A stretch of 64,000 nucleotides of DNA from Dicyema japonicum (taxonomy: Eukaryota; Dicyemida; Rhombozoa; Dicyemidae). Positions 32,823 through 46,148 of the stretch are shown in pieces; position 1 is the first letter of the stretch; every line of letters begins with the position of its first letter. Made by a program: the position numbers and the translations under genes. The notes beneath the pieces are model-generated. The model did not search any database. It was not told where the DNA came from and saw only the letters and a program-made list of their open reading frames with translations. Where the stretch lies: contig RDEW01000078.1 of the NCBI GenBank assembly GCA_011109175.1, positions 1-64,000 of the forward strand, read 5' to 3'.

Positions 32823-34700
32823 TGATTTCTTATTTTTTCGTTAATCTATTGGCTTTCTTTAATTCAGTGAGTCAGAGTAAATAGCTTTCCTGACATCTCA
32901 AGTCACTTTTTAAATAAAAAATTCCAAACTGAGTAACGACAAACTAACAAATAGCGACACGTTGTAGCAGGAATGAATGGGAGATAGTATTCAGATAGAG
33001 TAAAGTGACATGATGCACCTAAACATATTAATACTTAAATAAAGTTAACCATTTTTGAAATTTATTTCAAATTTATTAGAAAGAGTGAAAAATGGCAAGA
33101 ACAATTTATGACATTTTAATAAAAAAATGTTATTCGACATTTACTAAGAAGTTACATGAATAGTCAGAGATCACTAGTCGTCATTATCCGTGAGACTGAC
33201 AAGTCAGTTACTCTTTTTTTCTAATACGGTATGCTAATATGGAAGAAATTCTATTGAAGCTAAGTTTTTTTTCAAAACTAACTATCGAGAATCCAAAAAC
33301 AATGATTATCTTCTTAAAATTCATCACTTCTGATTGGTGATCGTACCAGATGACATTGAATTGTATTAATTCAATCATGACTAATTAAAAAGTGATTCAG
33401 TAATTACAGATTTCCATAAATTATTGCAAATTTAAAATATTTCCTATACTTTCTTAATCCAATAATACAGTCCCTTTGATTTTTTGCAGTTACATTTTAC
33501 TGTTAAAGACATTTCTTACTTTTTGGAATTCTAAGGACACAACAGCAAAAATTATAATTCCTTAATATCGCTCTCAGCACTCATGGAGTGCCATACCTGT
33601 AGTACAATGGGAATTAATTTACTTTATTAAATAAACGCAGCAATAATCAATAATATAAAACCCATCTAATTTGTCAAGCAATTTCCCTTGTCGACAACGC
33701 TGACTCGGGGCAGCTCATCAGAGAAATTTCGTTCAGTTTGTAGTTCGTAGATGACTAAAGTGATGGCAAAAAATGAACATTGCCATCCTTGTTTGTTTGA
33801 CCGAAACATCGACTGATATTAATAATATTCTAAAAAATCAGGTTAAAAGCATCGTTTATACAGTATGAGCTAGAGATAATCTTCAGCTTAGAAAATACAG
33901 TAACTGTGACTCTAACAACGTCTTTTAGAGTTCATAATTTGACACTGATCATCATAGTCAGTTAAAAGTAGGTTTCTTTCTCAAATATTAAAGTTAATAT
34001 ATGAAAGTATTAATATTTTATCAAAAAGTTTATTTGAGTATAATATTTCAGTCCTGAAATGTTAATCACAACCTTTTTCTTTAGAGTCTCTACGGTAAAC
34101 CTAGAAGACTATGAAGCTTAAATTTTTTGAGATTTATCGTAAAGACATAGACAGAATTTCACTTTGATCACAATAATATTTGAAGACTAAAACTCTTTAC
34201 GAATTTCATTTAGCAGCAAATGATCTTGGACATAGGATTTATGTAGTGATTAAACCTTTGTGAGGCTTGAGAGAATTCCAGATTAATTTATCATTCACAA
34301 TGAAATTATATAATTCGAGAGGTCCGTTTATCTCTCTATGTCAAACTCAAAAAGCTCCAGGGGCCGACTGAGATAATTTGAGTATACAAGCGGGCCACAC
34401 TAAGTAATCTGAAAACACCGAAATGTTATTGAAGTGTATTTAATAATTAGCAAGTCTACTTCATCGGTTATATTACGATAACACTTCACAATGCCAAATA
34501 TAACAATTGTAATCATTTTTTGAAGATTATCATTTTCCATTTTCAGTCTTTGTTTTGTCCTTGGGTGCCTCATTTTCATGACAGTTTTTCGTATATCTGA
34601 AATGTTTAGCAGTTCCGAACTGATCATGGATGACAAGTGAGCCTCAGTAAGCCTTGTTCTCTAAAACGATTTTGTTGATTTTACAAAGAAAAACAACTGT
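32823..34700. other. No recognisable gene
   Basis: AT-rich; the only longer frame (34636-34400, minus, 78 codons) has no motif I know. Confidence 0.45.
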
Positions 34701-34704
34701 TACA

Positions 34705-35060
34705 CATAGGTGGAACCGAAAACTGCCATAATAATCGTTGAAAACTATAAAGTTTGTAAACTTTTCCGGAAGTATGAATATAAGCCAGATATTCCTACTT
34801 CGAGGTATTTTTCTCTGAATGTAAAATCAGACTGCATTCCTAATAGTTCCATCGTAAGCACCAAGTGCTCCGCCAAACACGTTGAAGCACCCACCTTGTA
34901 AGACAGTACATCGTTGTTCTGGGAACGTTCGTATTAAAGGGGAACGTAAAGTGTAGGCCTGTGAACGTCTTCTAACCACGTAGAACCCCATAACCGCGGC
35001 CTGTCAATTTAAAGCCATTGACAGAAATGCACTGTTTTTCTTTTGTATCTCATTTCAATG
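34705..35060 (+). repeat. Repeat R2 copy 2 and adjacent 63-codon ORF
   Basis: 34905-35050 aligns with the minus strand of 4840-4390 and lacks its insertion. The ORF just upstream (34710-34901, from MEPKTAIIIVENYKVCKLF) has no counterpart in copy 1 and no family I recognise. Confidence 0.6.
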
Positions 35061-35064
35061 ATAC

Positions 35065-36640
35065 GGTCAGCCCAATATCGTCGACTTTATAACAATCCTT
35101 TGTGCTGGCTGGTGTTTGACATAGCTGATCTATACATGTTCATATGTAAGACTTATTACTACTTCGGGTACCAAAAACCAGGATTCTTAATTTAAATACA
35201 TGGTTTTAGCCGTTTGCTATTATGTGACTACTTGATTTGAGATTTCTCTTCTTTTTGGTGGAGTCATGGATCCACCTTATTTAAATAGATGTTTCATTCC
35301 TTGCCGGCATTCAAAAGGATCCATATCTTCATTCCACCAGAAGACTATTTAGCTCCCTGGCAAAGTTCTGACATCGACCTCAGCTTTTAACAATGTTCTC
35401 TTATCTTTGTGCTTGGATGAGTGTTCTACTAAAATCATCAGATCTCGAGATTAGTTAGTTCGGTTTTACCCTTGATCTTTGGAATAATTTAATGGTGTAT
35501 GGATGACTTTTATAATAGTAATTTATGCAATTAGAGAAATGATCATTTTGTTAGTAAAGAAAAATTGTGTAGATACTCTCATTTTGGTCGATTTTACTAT
35601 AATTGCAATAAACTTTTTCGGATACTGAATTTATTTAAGAGAGAAATTTGTGGTGGTTGGATTTATGTCTGCAAAGTATCTGTGGATGCTCATTTGGATA
35701 CTGTTTCAAGTGTTCAGGATTGATAGAATAAAAGGATAAGCTACCCGAGATGTTGTATGATGATTAGTGTGAAATTGACGGAGAGAGATGACTAATGAGC
35801 TTTTAGGTCACATATGACAAATCCATTACTCATATTAGCGATTATGTTCCACTGTCGGTGTACTTAAAGGAAAAGTATACTATCCGAGTATTGGATGAAT
35901 AAAAATGAATTACTGTGATTTCCACGCATTCAAAGAGATTCAGGAGATTGTATTTGGATGACAAATCACTTTAGAGTAATGAGTTGACCACCAGCGGTAT
36001 TGATTGGTTCAATGGCAACTTTGTGGATGATTTTAAACATACAATATGATAATCTTTGACAAATTCGAATATGACACACAAGATGAGACCAGCGGCAATT
36101 AAATGGGACGCTCCAAATGATGGTCGGTTACATAAATCGGTATTTTAATATCACTGAAAATACCCGAAAATTAATTTATAAAAATATAAATGTTTATTTT
36201 ATTTTAATTATAGATTATAAATAATCCGAATTCGTATTATTGTGAGCGCAAGTGTTTATGAACGTTCGTGGTTGGACGGCTAGGTGACTGTGGAATTGTC
36301 GGCCTACTAATTTAGTGGTTAACATATTTGTTGACAATGTTAGGTACCAACTGCAACCCTGTAAGAAGGTGATTCTACCGAAGAAGAGGACACAAGAAAG
36401 CGTAGAGTTTTAGCGAAAAATTATACAGGGCAAGGCAACTGGACCATTGAAGTGGTAGCGGTTAGATTATCTAAAATATCTTAGTAGAACGAGAAGCTGG
36501 CTGATGACAATATCGATAGCTTGAGATTTTTTATGACCTTGCAAGGATTCCAGAGATTGTGATGAAAATGGGTATTTCATTATATTGACAGAATCCTAAA
36601 TATGGAATATATATGGGACCGAGTACATATATGAACTATG
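35065..36640. other. No recognisable gene
   Basis: No supportable ORF. A possible degenerate tRNA-like patch lies near 36270-36330 but is too weak to call. Confidence 0.4.
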
Positions 36641-36644
36641 CCAC

Positions 36645-36860
36645 CCCCGCAACGTTAGTGTGGTGCTGGTGGCTACTTGAATTGAAGATTTTTTGTTTGT
36701 TTCTTCTGTTCTTCCTCTTTCCTTTGGTTCCAGGGAGCTTGAATTGTTGGCATACTTTATGTGGCTCACCATTTCTGGTGGTGCAAGATATAATCCTAAA
36801 TTATAACCAAAAAGGACCATTAGTCAAGCACCAAGTCCAAGCATGCCAAGACTATTGATG
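36645..36860 (+). mobile_element. SINE S1 head and LINE 3' debris
   Basis: 36658-36720 matches 49400-49460 (GTGGCTA, TTGAAG, TTTTGTTTG, CTGTTC, TTCCTCTTTC). At 36840-36880 the bases TGGAGGCCGGAATCAGCTGA resemble the EAAGIT-stop end of family A. Confidence 0.45.
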
Positions 36861-36929
36861 GAGGCCGGAATCAGCTGAATATTTTACATTCTGGCTATGA
36901 CGGTTTTCTGGTTCAATAAATTTAATTTA

Positions 36930-37145
36930 TATTATTTTTGTCTCGTCTTACGACAGATTTACCAGTTATTCAGTGGCTTTGTTCTTTCTTTGGAAGCGAA
37001 TGGTCACGTGGATATATTATTAAGCCAAGAAATCACCAGAAAGTTAGTTTTCAACGAGGGTTATGGCTGAGACAAAAGATTGGAATGGTCATACTCCGAG
37101 CGAACTCGTTCGCAATTCACGCAGCCGGTTTCCTCAACTGACATT
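36930..37145 (+). mobile_element. LINE family B, extreme C-terminus
   Basis: The frame ends LWLRQKIGMVILRANSFAIH AAG, equivalent to WLFRRISLAVVRGNSHSIIS AGL in the copy at 59.0 kb. No upstream domains. Confidence 0.55.
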
Positions 37146-37869
37146 TGTTTCTTTGTTAAAAAATTATTTTATTTAAAAAAATACAACACACTATGTACAT
37201 TGTGCCGATGATTTCCCACTTTAGATGGACGTGGTGCTCGACCTTCTTAAAAGGTTTTTGAAAAGGGTAGTCTGTGTAATAACTAGGGCAGTTTTTCTTA
37301 AGATGCCAGGATTGGCGAAGACTTTCCTACTGATATCCGCCATTTCTAGCCTCAACCAAAGTTCTTCGAGGGGCTCACATCACTTTGAAGCAAGCCTTCA
37401 TCCGATATTGGATCCTCCACATATTTCTTTACTTCCGCTGGACCCTCAACAAAATCCAAATATTTCATCCCTTTATATGCTTTGCAAATATTTTCTGCTG
37501 CGACTATGAGCAACTGATCTAATAGTTCAAAACTATTGTTAATTCCCTCACATTCAAAAGAACTAATTATATACGACTTCGGAAATTTCGATTCTTTGTT
37601 GTAGCACTTTTAAATTTATTTTAAAGGAGCTGGCTCACTGATCGCATTTCCTTACAGATCATCAGGCGAAATGAGTTCTCGATTCTGAAAAAAACCAGCA
37701 GCTGTTAACTGTTAGTTTTTAATTTATTTTTGTCTTTTTAAAAAAATTAATTGATGAATAGTAAAGACTACATTTAAGATTTGTTATATATTGATTTAGT
37801 GTCCTTTGACATTACAGTAAATCACCACGTTTATGTTAATTAATTGATTTTTTATAATTTGCGCCAGAT

Positions 37870-40078
37870 ACTTGATCTCAAACCTGACACAAACACAAAG
37901 ACTCCTGATCAGGATCCCCAAAGCTGCCCGTATATCCTTCGCGGACTGCCTATGTGAGTGTATTGAAAGGGCAGTCTTTCGGACGACTATGAGGATTTAT
38001 TATTTTGCTTCGCTCCATTCACACTATGCATACCCCATAGGAGGGGGAAAGAAGAGAAATCACTTACGTCATTAGTAAAGGAGAATGTCCACATACTCTC
38101 AAGGAACCTATTGGCAGACTCCAAAAAGCTCACCTACAAATCCCAAAACCATGAGAAGCCAACACCGACTATCTCGGACACTCAGAGATTAAGAAGTGCG
38201 ATCCGTCGAAAACTTTCGGAAGTGGAATCCGTGCTGCCTTGAGGATCCTTGCAGATCAACACCGTATAATTCAGCCGTCTGAACAGTCCTACGCTGAGCG
38301 ACACCAAGTACCTCCCAACGACCACCGGATTCCTCCTTGCCTAGGACAATTAACTAATTTACTTGTCTCTGAAGAGGACGTAAAAGATGGGATTCTCTTT
38401 TGTCTCGAGCAGCAGTGGAGGACTAGATGGCTCTGTCCGGGCACCTCAAAACCTCATTGCTCATAACACGGGCAACTCTGGGTCCGGCAATCACCAAACC
38501 AATGAACAGGATGCTATCAGGGACACTACCAGAAACAATTCGACACGTAATGTTCTCCACCAAGTTAATCGCATTCAACAAGAGGTGAGGGGGAATATGC
38601 CTATTACTGCGGCTTGGTTTTTGTTGGTTGGCCTCAAAGCTTGTATGCAGAGCAATCCTGCCTACGCTGATAACACAGCTACAAAACCAAATAGGGGTCA
38701 CTCGGGGGTTGTGAAGCGGCAGTTCACGCTGTCCGAAAATTCCTCACGTAATCGTCAAAATTGACATAAAAATGCTGTCAATTCGATACGACGTGATACA
38801 ATTCTGGATGATTGCTTCACATCAACCCATTAGTGTACAGCTATATTCATAGCTCGCACGGAAAAGTATCCAATCTGGTACACGACCAATATTACATTCC
38901 ATATTTTTCTGGAGTCCAACAAGGTGACCCACTGTGTTCTGCCTTGTTCAGCCTGGGAATTGCCCGTATCACAGGATATTGAAAATAATTAGATGGTCAC
39001 TTACTGATACTGGAATCAGTAACACTCTAAGAACAAAAGAACAACAACTAAAAACAACATTCAGACTTCGGAGATGCTGGACACATATACCTCCTTATTC
39101 CTGCTGAGAACGTTTTTTCAGCACAGAAACTAAACTACGTTTTTCGGGGCACTCTGCTATATGAAAATGCAACAGCTCGATGCTATCGATTCCCTCTTCC
39201 GGACCACTATTGAACGTATCACCAATGTGAAATTTGACGACCGAGGGTGGGACCAAGCAACCCTACCCGTTAGCTTGGTGGACTGGGAATCCCTTCACTG
39301 AAAGATCTGGCTTGTCCCGAGTATCTGTTCTCTTTGGTCTCTAGCCACTGCTGATCAGGATGATTCTCCAACTCTAAACAGAATCATTTGACATCACAGA
39401 TATGGAGCATTTGAAATGGATGATGCCTGAGCAGAAAGACCGTTGCAGGACCATCTGCTAGGATAAATATGAGACCCTTCTGAATTAATCAAACCAACAC
39501 AGATGCGAATCGAGTAGCATTTGGATCAATGCACTTTCCGTTGGTAGTGACGGGACCCACCTTGACGACGATACTGTCCGCATCGGCATTTCCACCAGAC
39601 TTGAACTGGAGATTTCCGGACTCACAAATGCCGGTGTGGCGCCACCGTCGATTGTTATGAACACCATGCCCTCTCATGTCAAAGAAATCCAGAACGATTC
39701 CCAAGACACAAGGCGATCAACGGAATTGTCAAGCGGGATACCCTGCTATACTTGAACTGCTGGCCTGGACAGAGGGGACAGATAACGTCCTGACGGAATC
39801 ACAATTTTCCCATTTAAAAAAGGAAACCTTTGATCTTGGGTGCTACTTTTGTCGACCTACTTTGCCCATCCAACATTTTCGGAAGCGCGGTAGACACACT
39901 GTATGCCGCAAAAGAACCGACGATGGAAGCAAAGGAGAAGAAATACGGAGCGCTACGTGTCCGATTCGCGTTCTATCCTACTGTGGTCGAGGGAACCAGA
40001 CGTCTCAAAAGCGAGTGGAACAAAAAAACTATTGACAAGCCGGCGTACTTGGCTCTTTTCAACCTCTTGGCCAATTAA
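37870..40078 (+). mobile_element. LINE family B, longest copy (RT to C-terminus)
   Basis: Degenerate but nearly continuous homology to one LINE polyprotein. In order: LLIRIPKAARISFADCL (37890), GGKKRNHL, LLVSEEDVKDGI (38360), GGLDG; palm motif A near 38755 (VKIDIK, then NSIRRD after a shift); FSGVQQGDPLCSALFSLGIA (38908-38965, motif B); ITNVKFDDRGWDQATLPVSL (39218-39280), a hallmark after the polymerase; then RPDG-like debris and LGATFVDLLCPSNIFGSAVD TLYAAKE (39832 on), with FYPTVVE and an end at a stop near 40076. I see no upstream AP-endonuclease domain. Several frameshifts and stops make it inactive. Fragments of the same family occur at 1.6, 9.0, 14.6, 36.9, 50.2, 51.5, 58.4 and 59.0 kb. 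Confidence 0.85.
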
Positions 40079-40290
40079 GCGGAAGAGAAAACCATTTTTT
40101 AATGTATGAATAAACATGGCTGTTCTATTTGGTGGTATTTACATATGGTCCGATTTTTCCAAACAATTAAATATCCTTTTTCAGGGTTTTATCTAACATG
40201 ATATATCTCTGGTTGCTTACCTGAGAAAAAGGAATATTTTAGTTATATTAGTTTTTTTAATTCGGCTTAGTTAGTTAAAGCACATTCGCG

Positions 40291-40560
40291 TTACCAGTAA
40301 ACACTGTTTATGGTTTCGCTTGTAGCATGCTTTTCGATTATCATTTCCGTTAGTCTTCTCCATCCTTTTCGCTGTCGTGCTCGTTTCCTGATTTCATCCA
40401 GATCGTCTGCATCCATCAGTCGGCCCCCGATCACTGGGTAATCCTCCTCAAGTGTCCTTGGAAGACAACTTCTTTGACGTCCTCTGAATGCAGGAGATAC
40501 AGTATGGTCAAAAAATTCTTCCATGGCGACATTGCATGGTGTCTGTTCATCCATCCGTGT
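40291..40560 (-). mobile_element. LINE family D, C-terminus
   Basis: 87-codon open frame: CNVAMEEFFDHTVSPAFRGR, RSCLPRTLEEDY, DDLDEIRKRARQRKGWRRLT, EMI, ending at a stop near 40291. The R-G-R/K-x-R-x-x-L-P...D-L-D-x-x-R...W-R-x-L pattern matches the end of the D element at 54.4 kb. It abuts the 3' end of the family-B copy head to head. Confidence 0.65.
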
Positions 40561-40774
40561 TAGATTCCACTTGAAATTTAAATTTGAAAAAACGTGTTCT
40601 TGTGGTACCGTGTGGTACTAATGAATCTTCAAATATTCAGCTTTATAATTGTTTTCAAGAGTTTATAATTATGAATTAATATCTAAAAATCATTGTTAAA
40701 TAATCTCCGCCCTTTAAATAATTTAACCTCGGAATTTTCGGAGTTTATGTGGTTCATCGATTCTGTAATTTTTG

Positions 40775-43217
40775 GTAACGCCCAGAGGGCATTTAATGAT
40801 CCTCCAAAGAAAACCATTAAACATCTACCTCCGAGAAAACTGTCTTCTCGGCTCACTCTCTATCATCCTCATTTACCCGGAAGGAACCCCTAGCCCACCG
40901 CAAGAAACGGACCACGGTTCTGCAACTGAAAATCAATGGAGTAAGAGGCAAGATATTGGAACTCCGCTCTCTCCTGGCGGACCTGAAGATCGACATGGGT
41001 TTAATTCAAGAGACGAAACTGCCTGCGAACAGTCCTACCCCGATGTTCCCTGGATACGAGTAAATACGGACTGACCGAAAAAGGAAGCGGGGTGGTGGCC
41101 TCCTCATTTTATATCGGAAAGACCTTAAATGTGTGAACATTATTTCAGTGGTGAAGAACATCTTGCGAGACGACGATGTTACTTAAGTCAATGCAGTCTC
41201 ACTAGAAACAACAAATGGAAAAATTATTTTTGTAAACGTCTATGCTCCCCTACCTGGTTCTTGTCCGAAGCACTACAATATTCCCATTTATCTACTTTGG
41301 CTTTTTTGAAAGAGTGATCATTGCCGGGGATATCAACGCAAAACACCCTATGTGGCTGGCAAGTCAACCGTCCGACTCAAGAGGAAAAGTACTATTTTCG
41401 CAGACAGAACCTTTCACAATCATGAATGATCAGTCAAAACATACGGGAACCTCCTTCAGACCAACTAACTTCTCCAGACATCACGCTTTGTTCTTCCGCT
41501 CTGGCGGCAATATCGACTCGGTCAGTCACCTTACAACTCAAGAAGCGACCATAATTCTATCCTCTTGGAGATCAAAAGAGAAACGTCAACTTGGAGGAGA
41601 TCCCCAGAACAATTCAACTACAAACGCGCAGATTATAGACTTTACCGTACATTTACTGACAATCTACTGCATCACCTGAATGGTATTTTTTTCATGGACA
41701 AAGTAGTCGTTTAAGAAAACCGCACTATCTTGAATGCGAGATAACTATCTGTACCTAAACAACGTTTTAACTACACCAAGGGATTCTGGCCGATTAATAC
41801 TGAGGATAAATTTAGACTCAAGGCTTTGAACAATGAACTAAAACAGGGAAATAAGAGCACAAATATCAAAATGAAAGCATGTGTTCTCCTCGTTGAATAG
41901 AAATAGACTTAAATTTGGAAGACCATCCGAGACGCCTCGAGAGGGGATGAAAGATCGTCCGAGTGGACCACAGCCAAAAGGACTTGACCAACCTTATAAA
42001 TTACTATGTGAAAATATCCATAAAGACCATAAGAAGTCGGATGTACCCCCGAAATATCTCAGTAAACCGATAAAGGAACTGGATACGATTCACTTCACTG
42101 AAAACGACATTAGATATACATCGAAAGTCACTACAACGACCTATCATAACGGACCAGATAAGATTCCAATGATCCTCCTAAAGAATTTGGGAGACTATGG
42201 AATTGCTGCATTAACTAAGATATTCAACCAATCTATTAACAAAATTGTACTCCAGCCTTATGGAAGTTTGCCCACTACGTCCAATTTTGAAATCCGGTAA
42301 AGTGAAATAGGACCCAGCTTCATACAGACCGGTCGCGTTATTGTGTTCGGTGTCTAAAATTCTGGAAAGGCTGGTTCTTGTGAAAATCAAAAAATTTCCT
42401 CCCGGATTTGTCATTTCAACATGGTTTTAAATAGAGACTTCGACCCACTTATCTGCATTGACTAACTTTATACGATATGATTTTTCGCACATGCCGGGAC
42501 ACATGAAGACTGTACTTTGCTCCATAGACGTCCACAAAGCTTTCGAATCTGTGTCAAGGATTCTTACTCGGAAAATTTACTAAACAAAGATCCCTGGAAA
42601 GCTCAAACTCTGGCTAACTAACTCCCTTAGTGGTTGGAGAGAACGCGTCTGCATTGGCCAGTCAAGGTCTATTTTCACGGCTTCTTCCAATGGGGTTCCC
42701 CAAGGATCCTTTGTCTCCAGTTTTATTCAACCTATACATGGCGGACCTCCCACTCCAGACTCCGAAAATAATATTATTCTAACTTTTGCCGACGACATCG
42801 TCATTGCGTCACGCGATCAGATTGCCACTTCGAAATTGCAAAAAATCCGGACCGTCTTGACAAATGGCTATCGAAGTATCGCCTAACTATTAGCAGTGAA
42901 TAGTCAGTCACAACCATATTTACTTAGACAAGAGACTGGAAGACGGACAGTCGAACTGAAGGCAAACAATGAATGTGGTATATGGAATCCACTCATCTCT
43001 TAGACGAATGTCTTGAAGATCGAGGCTAGCGGAGAAGAGCCTCCAAAATCACGGAACGCTGGATTCCTGGAGAACTCCAGCCACCAATGCCTCTTGAAGC
43101 CTTGGTAAGAATGAACCACGGAATGCGCCGTCGTGACTGCGAAGGTCCAGTCACTCGACCAATACGTGCTTGTGTGGAGACGAAGGAAAAGCTAGAGCGT
43201 GCAGGGATCACATAATT
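40775..43217 (+). mobile_element. LINE family A, near full-length (AP endonuclease + RT)
   Basis: Endonuclease: LKINGVRGKILELRSLLADL (40927 on), MGLIQETKL (catalytic Glu), GGGLLILYRKDLK, NVYAPLP, then AGDINAKHPMWLASQPSD (41326 region), GNIDSVSHL. Reverse transcriptase: NDIRYTSKVTTTTYHNGPDK IP (42100), YRPVALLCSVSKILERLVLV (about 42320), LCSIDVHKAFESVSRI (motif A, 42518), SNGVPQGS (motif B), LTFADDIVIASRDQIATSK (motif C, 42782), LDKWLSKYRLTIS. C-terminus: ETKEKLERAGIT, stop near 43215. The layout is that of a Jockey/CR1-superfamily LINE. Many frameshifts; inactive. Confidence 0.85.
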
Positions 43218-45245
43218 AGTTATTTGTGTAACCGTGGTCTCTGGTGTTATTATTTATTATTTATCTCTCTGAAAATTCAGTTTTTTATCTGGTCTGCCAT
43301 ATTACATATTTAGAACTAAATCCTGAAAATTTACATATAGTGCAATAGAAATTTTAGTCATTTTAAATTTTACAAAAAGTGTGTAGAATTTAATTGAAAA
43401 AAGCTTTTCTAGTGGACCACGCTAGATTTATAAATTTAATAAAAATAGCTTTTTGTAAGCAGATCTATTAAAATAAATACATAAAAATAATAGTATTTAA
43501 TTCTACGTCGATTTTATAAAAAATCTTTAATATCCATTTAAATTAGGAAAAAAGATCCTCAGCTAGTTCTCTGGGTTTTTACACACAAACTTCTTTAACT
43601 TTTTAATAGAACTTCTCCCCTTCATTGACTCGAACAGTAACTTAGCCTTTATCTTCCATCTGCATTGTGGGTGTATAAGCTGGACAAATTGACCCCTCTG
43701 TGTGACGGATCTCACTAATAAAGCAATTGATCCCACAAAAAATTATCAAATGTGTTTCTTTAGTAAAGTTAAAAAATTTCGCATATTAGATTTAGCCAAG
43801 ATTGTTTTAATATAAAAATGAATTCTGAACCATTTCAAACGTTCATATATCTCCCGCTTGTTGGGTCCAATCTCCCAAAGATTCAAAAATATTTTTCTTT
43901 TAAGTATATACTTCTCCGAAAAAATTACTCGATACGTCCTAAGGAAACCTCAAAACAATTTCGATTATTTGACATGGATCATTGATTATGTAAGCAAGTT
44001 ACTAAAGATTTTGGAGGTCCTGGACTGACTAAAGATTACTTAAAATCTTTATAAAGCTAATTAAGTTTATTTAAATTATTTAAAACACTGTATAGCTTAT
44101 TAAACACCTCAGAATGCATGGATTTGTCAGTTACTCCATAAAAAATCACATTTTTCAACCAAACATCTTCTAGAAGTAACGATTGTAACCAGACTGTACC
44201 CTTAGTATTACTTACAATTATAATGAATTTTAGTTATATTATATCTCACTTTTGAAAAAGTTTTTTGACCACGTGCTTTTAGCTTTTTGTGGGACAATTT
44301 TATTTTGACTTAAAGTGCTTAGGAGACTTGAAATAAGTATTTTATTATTGCATTTTAGAAGGAGAGTGTTTAAATAAGCAGTTTAATAAATCAAGTTTTG
44401 ATTTTTTACCCACGTGGGCTATCTCCCATCTCCACTATAGATGACTTCTCTGTACTCTTGGTCATTCAATTAATGTTCAGTCATTTAGCCGGTCAACCAT
44501 ATGTGCAAGCTGTCACTTTCCACAAGTTTTTTTTTCATGCAAGGAAATAACTCTTTGAAAAGTTAATGAATTCGACAAGTAATTGGTTGGTCGACATTCT
44601 CACAATCGTGATCTAGATCAGTTTGAGTAGCCACTTGATTCTGTAAACGTCATGCTTTGTCTTTGACTGAGTCAAAAAACTGTAAGAGAATGTCAGATAA
44701 GATAAACATAGATTTGTGCAAAAAATCATAGCTACACTGACAAAATCAAAATATGACTCTTAGATTATATACTTGAGGATCAGGCTATTAAAAAGGTGAA
44801 TAACATTTTTAGAGATATAAGACAAAGCATGTTAGTGAGATAAGAAACACTAAAACTCCTCGAGAAGTTTACTTATCATGCGACTGTAATGGAGACATTT
44901 GAGGGATAAGTAGGATGAATTTTTGATGTAAGCCAACACTCATAAGTCATGACGGTCGCGAAACCCACTTGCTTATTAGTATCTCAACATCACGTCAGTT
45001 AACTAGGATTAAGATTTAAAAACATGGCAATCGAAAGAGCTATCTTATCAATAAATTTTACCTGAAAGCTATTTCCAGTCACTCTCTTTTCTACGATGTC
45101 TTACTTTTCTGTCACTCGCATGTCTCGTATTTAGCAAATTTTAATTTTACAATAATATGACTCACAGATTAATGATAGTCTTTCGCGTCAATATCCACTG
45201 TCTTTTGGCAGTTGGAGCTTGATTTATTTAATAATCCCAAATATA
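43218..45245. other. No recognisable gene
   Basis: Two kilobases of AT-rich sequence with no ORF over about 60 codons and no repeat that I could match. Confidence 0.5.
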
Positions 45246-45249
45246 TCAG

Positions 45250-45535
45250 ATAAAGGCCTAAGGTCTAATTAAGGTATATCCAGTTTACAAGTCCTTTCCA
45301 AGCATCACCTCCATGTCTGGCATTGTGAAAACCCACCCAGTAGAGCAGCCAAGATATCCTTTTTGGATATCGGCTAGGCACAAGTCTCTCCTGAGACTGG
45401 GAGATCACATGACGACTCCTAGGAATAGAAGAATGCACAGATCAGTAAGAAATCATTCAACCATACAGGTAGCAGTGTAGGAATTGAATCCAGGCTAACC
45501 ACTACGCGATAACACTAACCACTACGCTACCTGGA
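45250..45535 (-). mobile_element. SINE family S1 with tRNA head
   Basis: On the minus strand: CCAGGTAGCGTAGTGGTTAG (box A region; TAGTGGTTAG occurs twice), CTGGATTCAATTCCT (box B), CATGTGATCTCCCAGTCTC, CCAAAAAGGATATC, and the 3' part CTGGATATACCTTAATTAG. Confidence 0.7.
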
Positions 45536-45539
45536 GAAC

Positions 45540-46148
45540 GTGATTTGTTAATAATGTCTTGTTTATTAATAATAAGAAATTTAATATTTCAAATTACATA
45601 CATAATTCTAATTATTATTCTAACTATTTGCTTCTTACAACACCGACGGAGATCAACGGAGGAGCCACTGGGCTTTGAATGCAAACAGTTTCATGAAAAA
45701 AGACAGTGATTTCCCGCTTATGCCTCCAGTTGTCTCAATAACAACAACGCGTTATTTAGTCCAGGAGATTATAAAGATTAAGAATAAGATTAATATGCAA
45801 TACAAAATTATTTTTTTGGATGACATAAATCATGATTGACCCCTCAAAGACACCAGTAACCATTAAGGTTATAATTTGTGTAAATTTGGTTGAATTGAGG
45901 GTCTGAATCTTAATATTGGAGTTAATCAGATCATCCCCTATAATGTTATCATCTTCATTTACATATCGTCATTCCAGTAAAATAGTTATTTTAATATAAA
46001 TTGAATTATTAAAAACTTGGAACAAATGTCCTGATTGTGAATATAACGTTAGAACTATTGATTATAGGAATAACCAAGATAATGTTGCGGTTTTATCGTT
46101 GTATTTAATATTGTTTGCGACTTTATGGGATATAATTACATAGAAGGA
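45540..46148. other. No recognisable gene
   Basis: Upstream region of the cadherin paralogue. No TATA box as good as that of the intact copy; TATAATT at 46131 is only 18 bases before the ATG. Confidence 0.4.

Noticed and set aside
38423-38701. Minus-strand 92-codon ORF
   Set aside because: Antisense to the RT region of LINE B.
43026-43211. Minus-strand 61-codon ORF
   Set aside because: Antisense to the C-terminus of LINE A.
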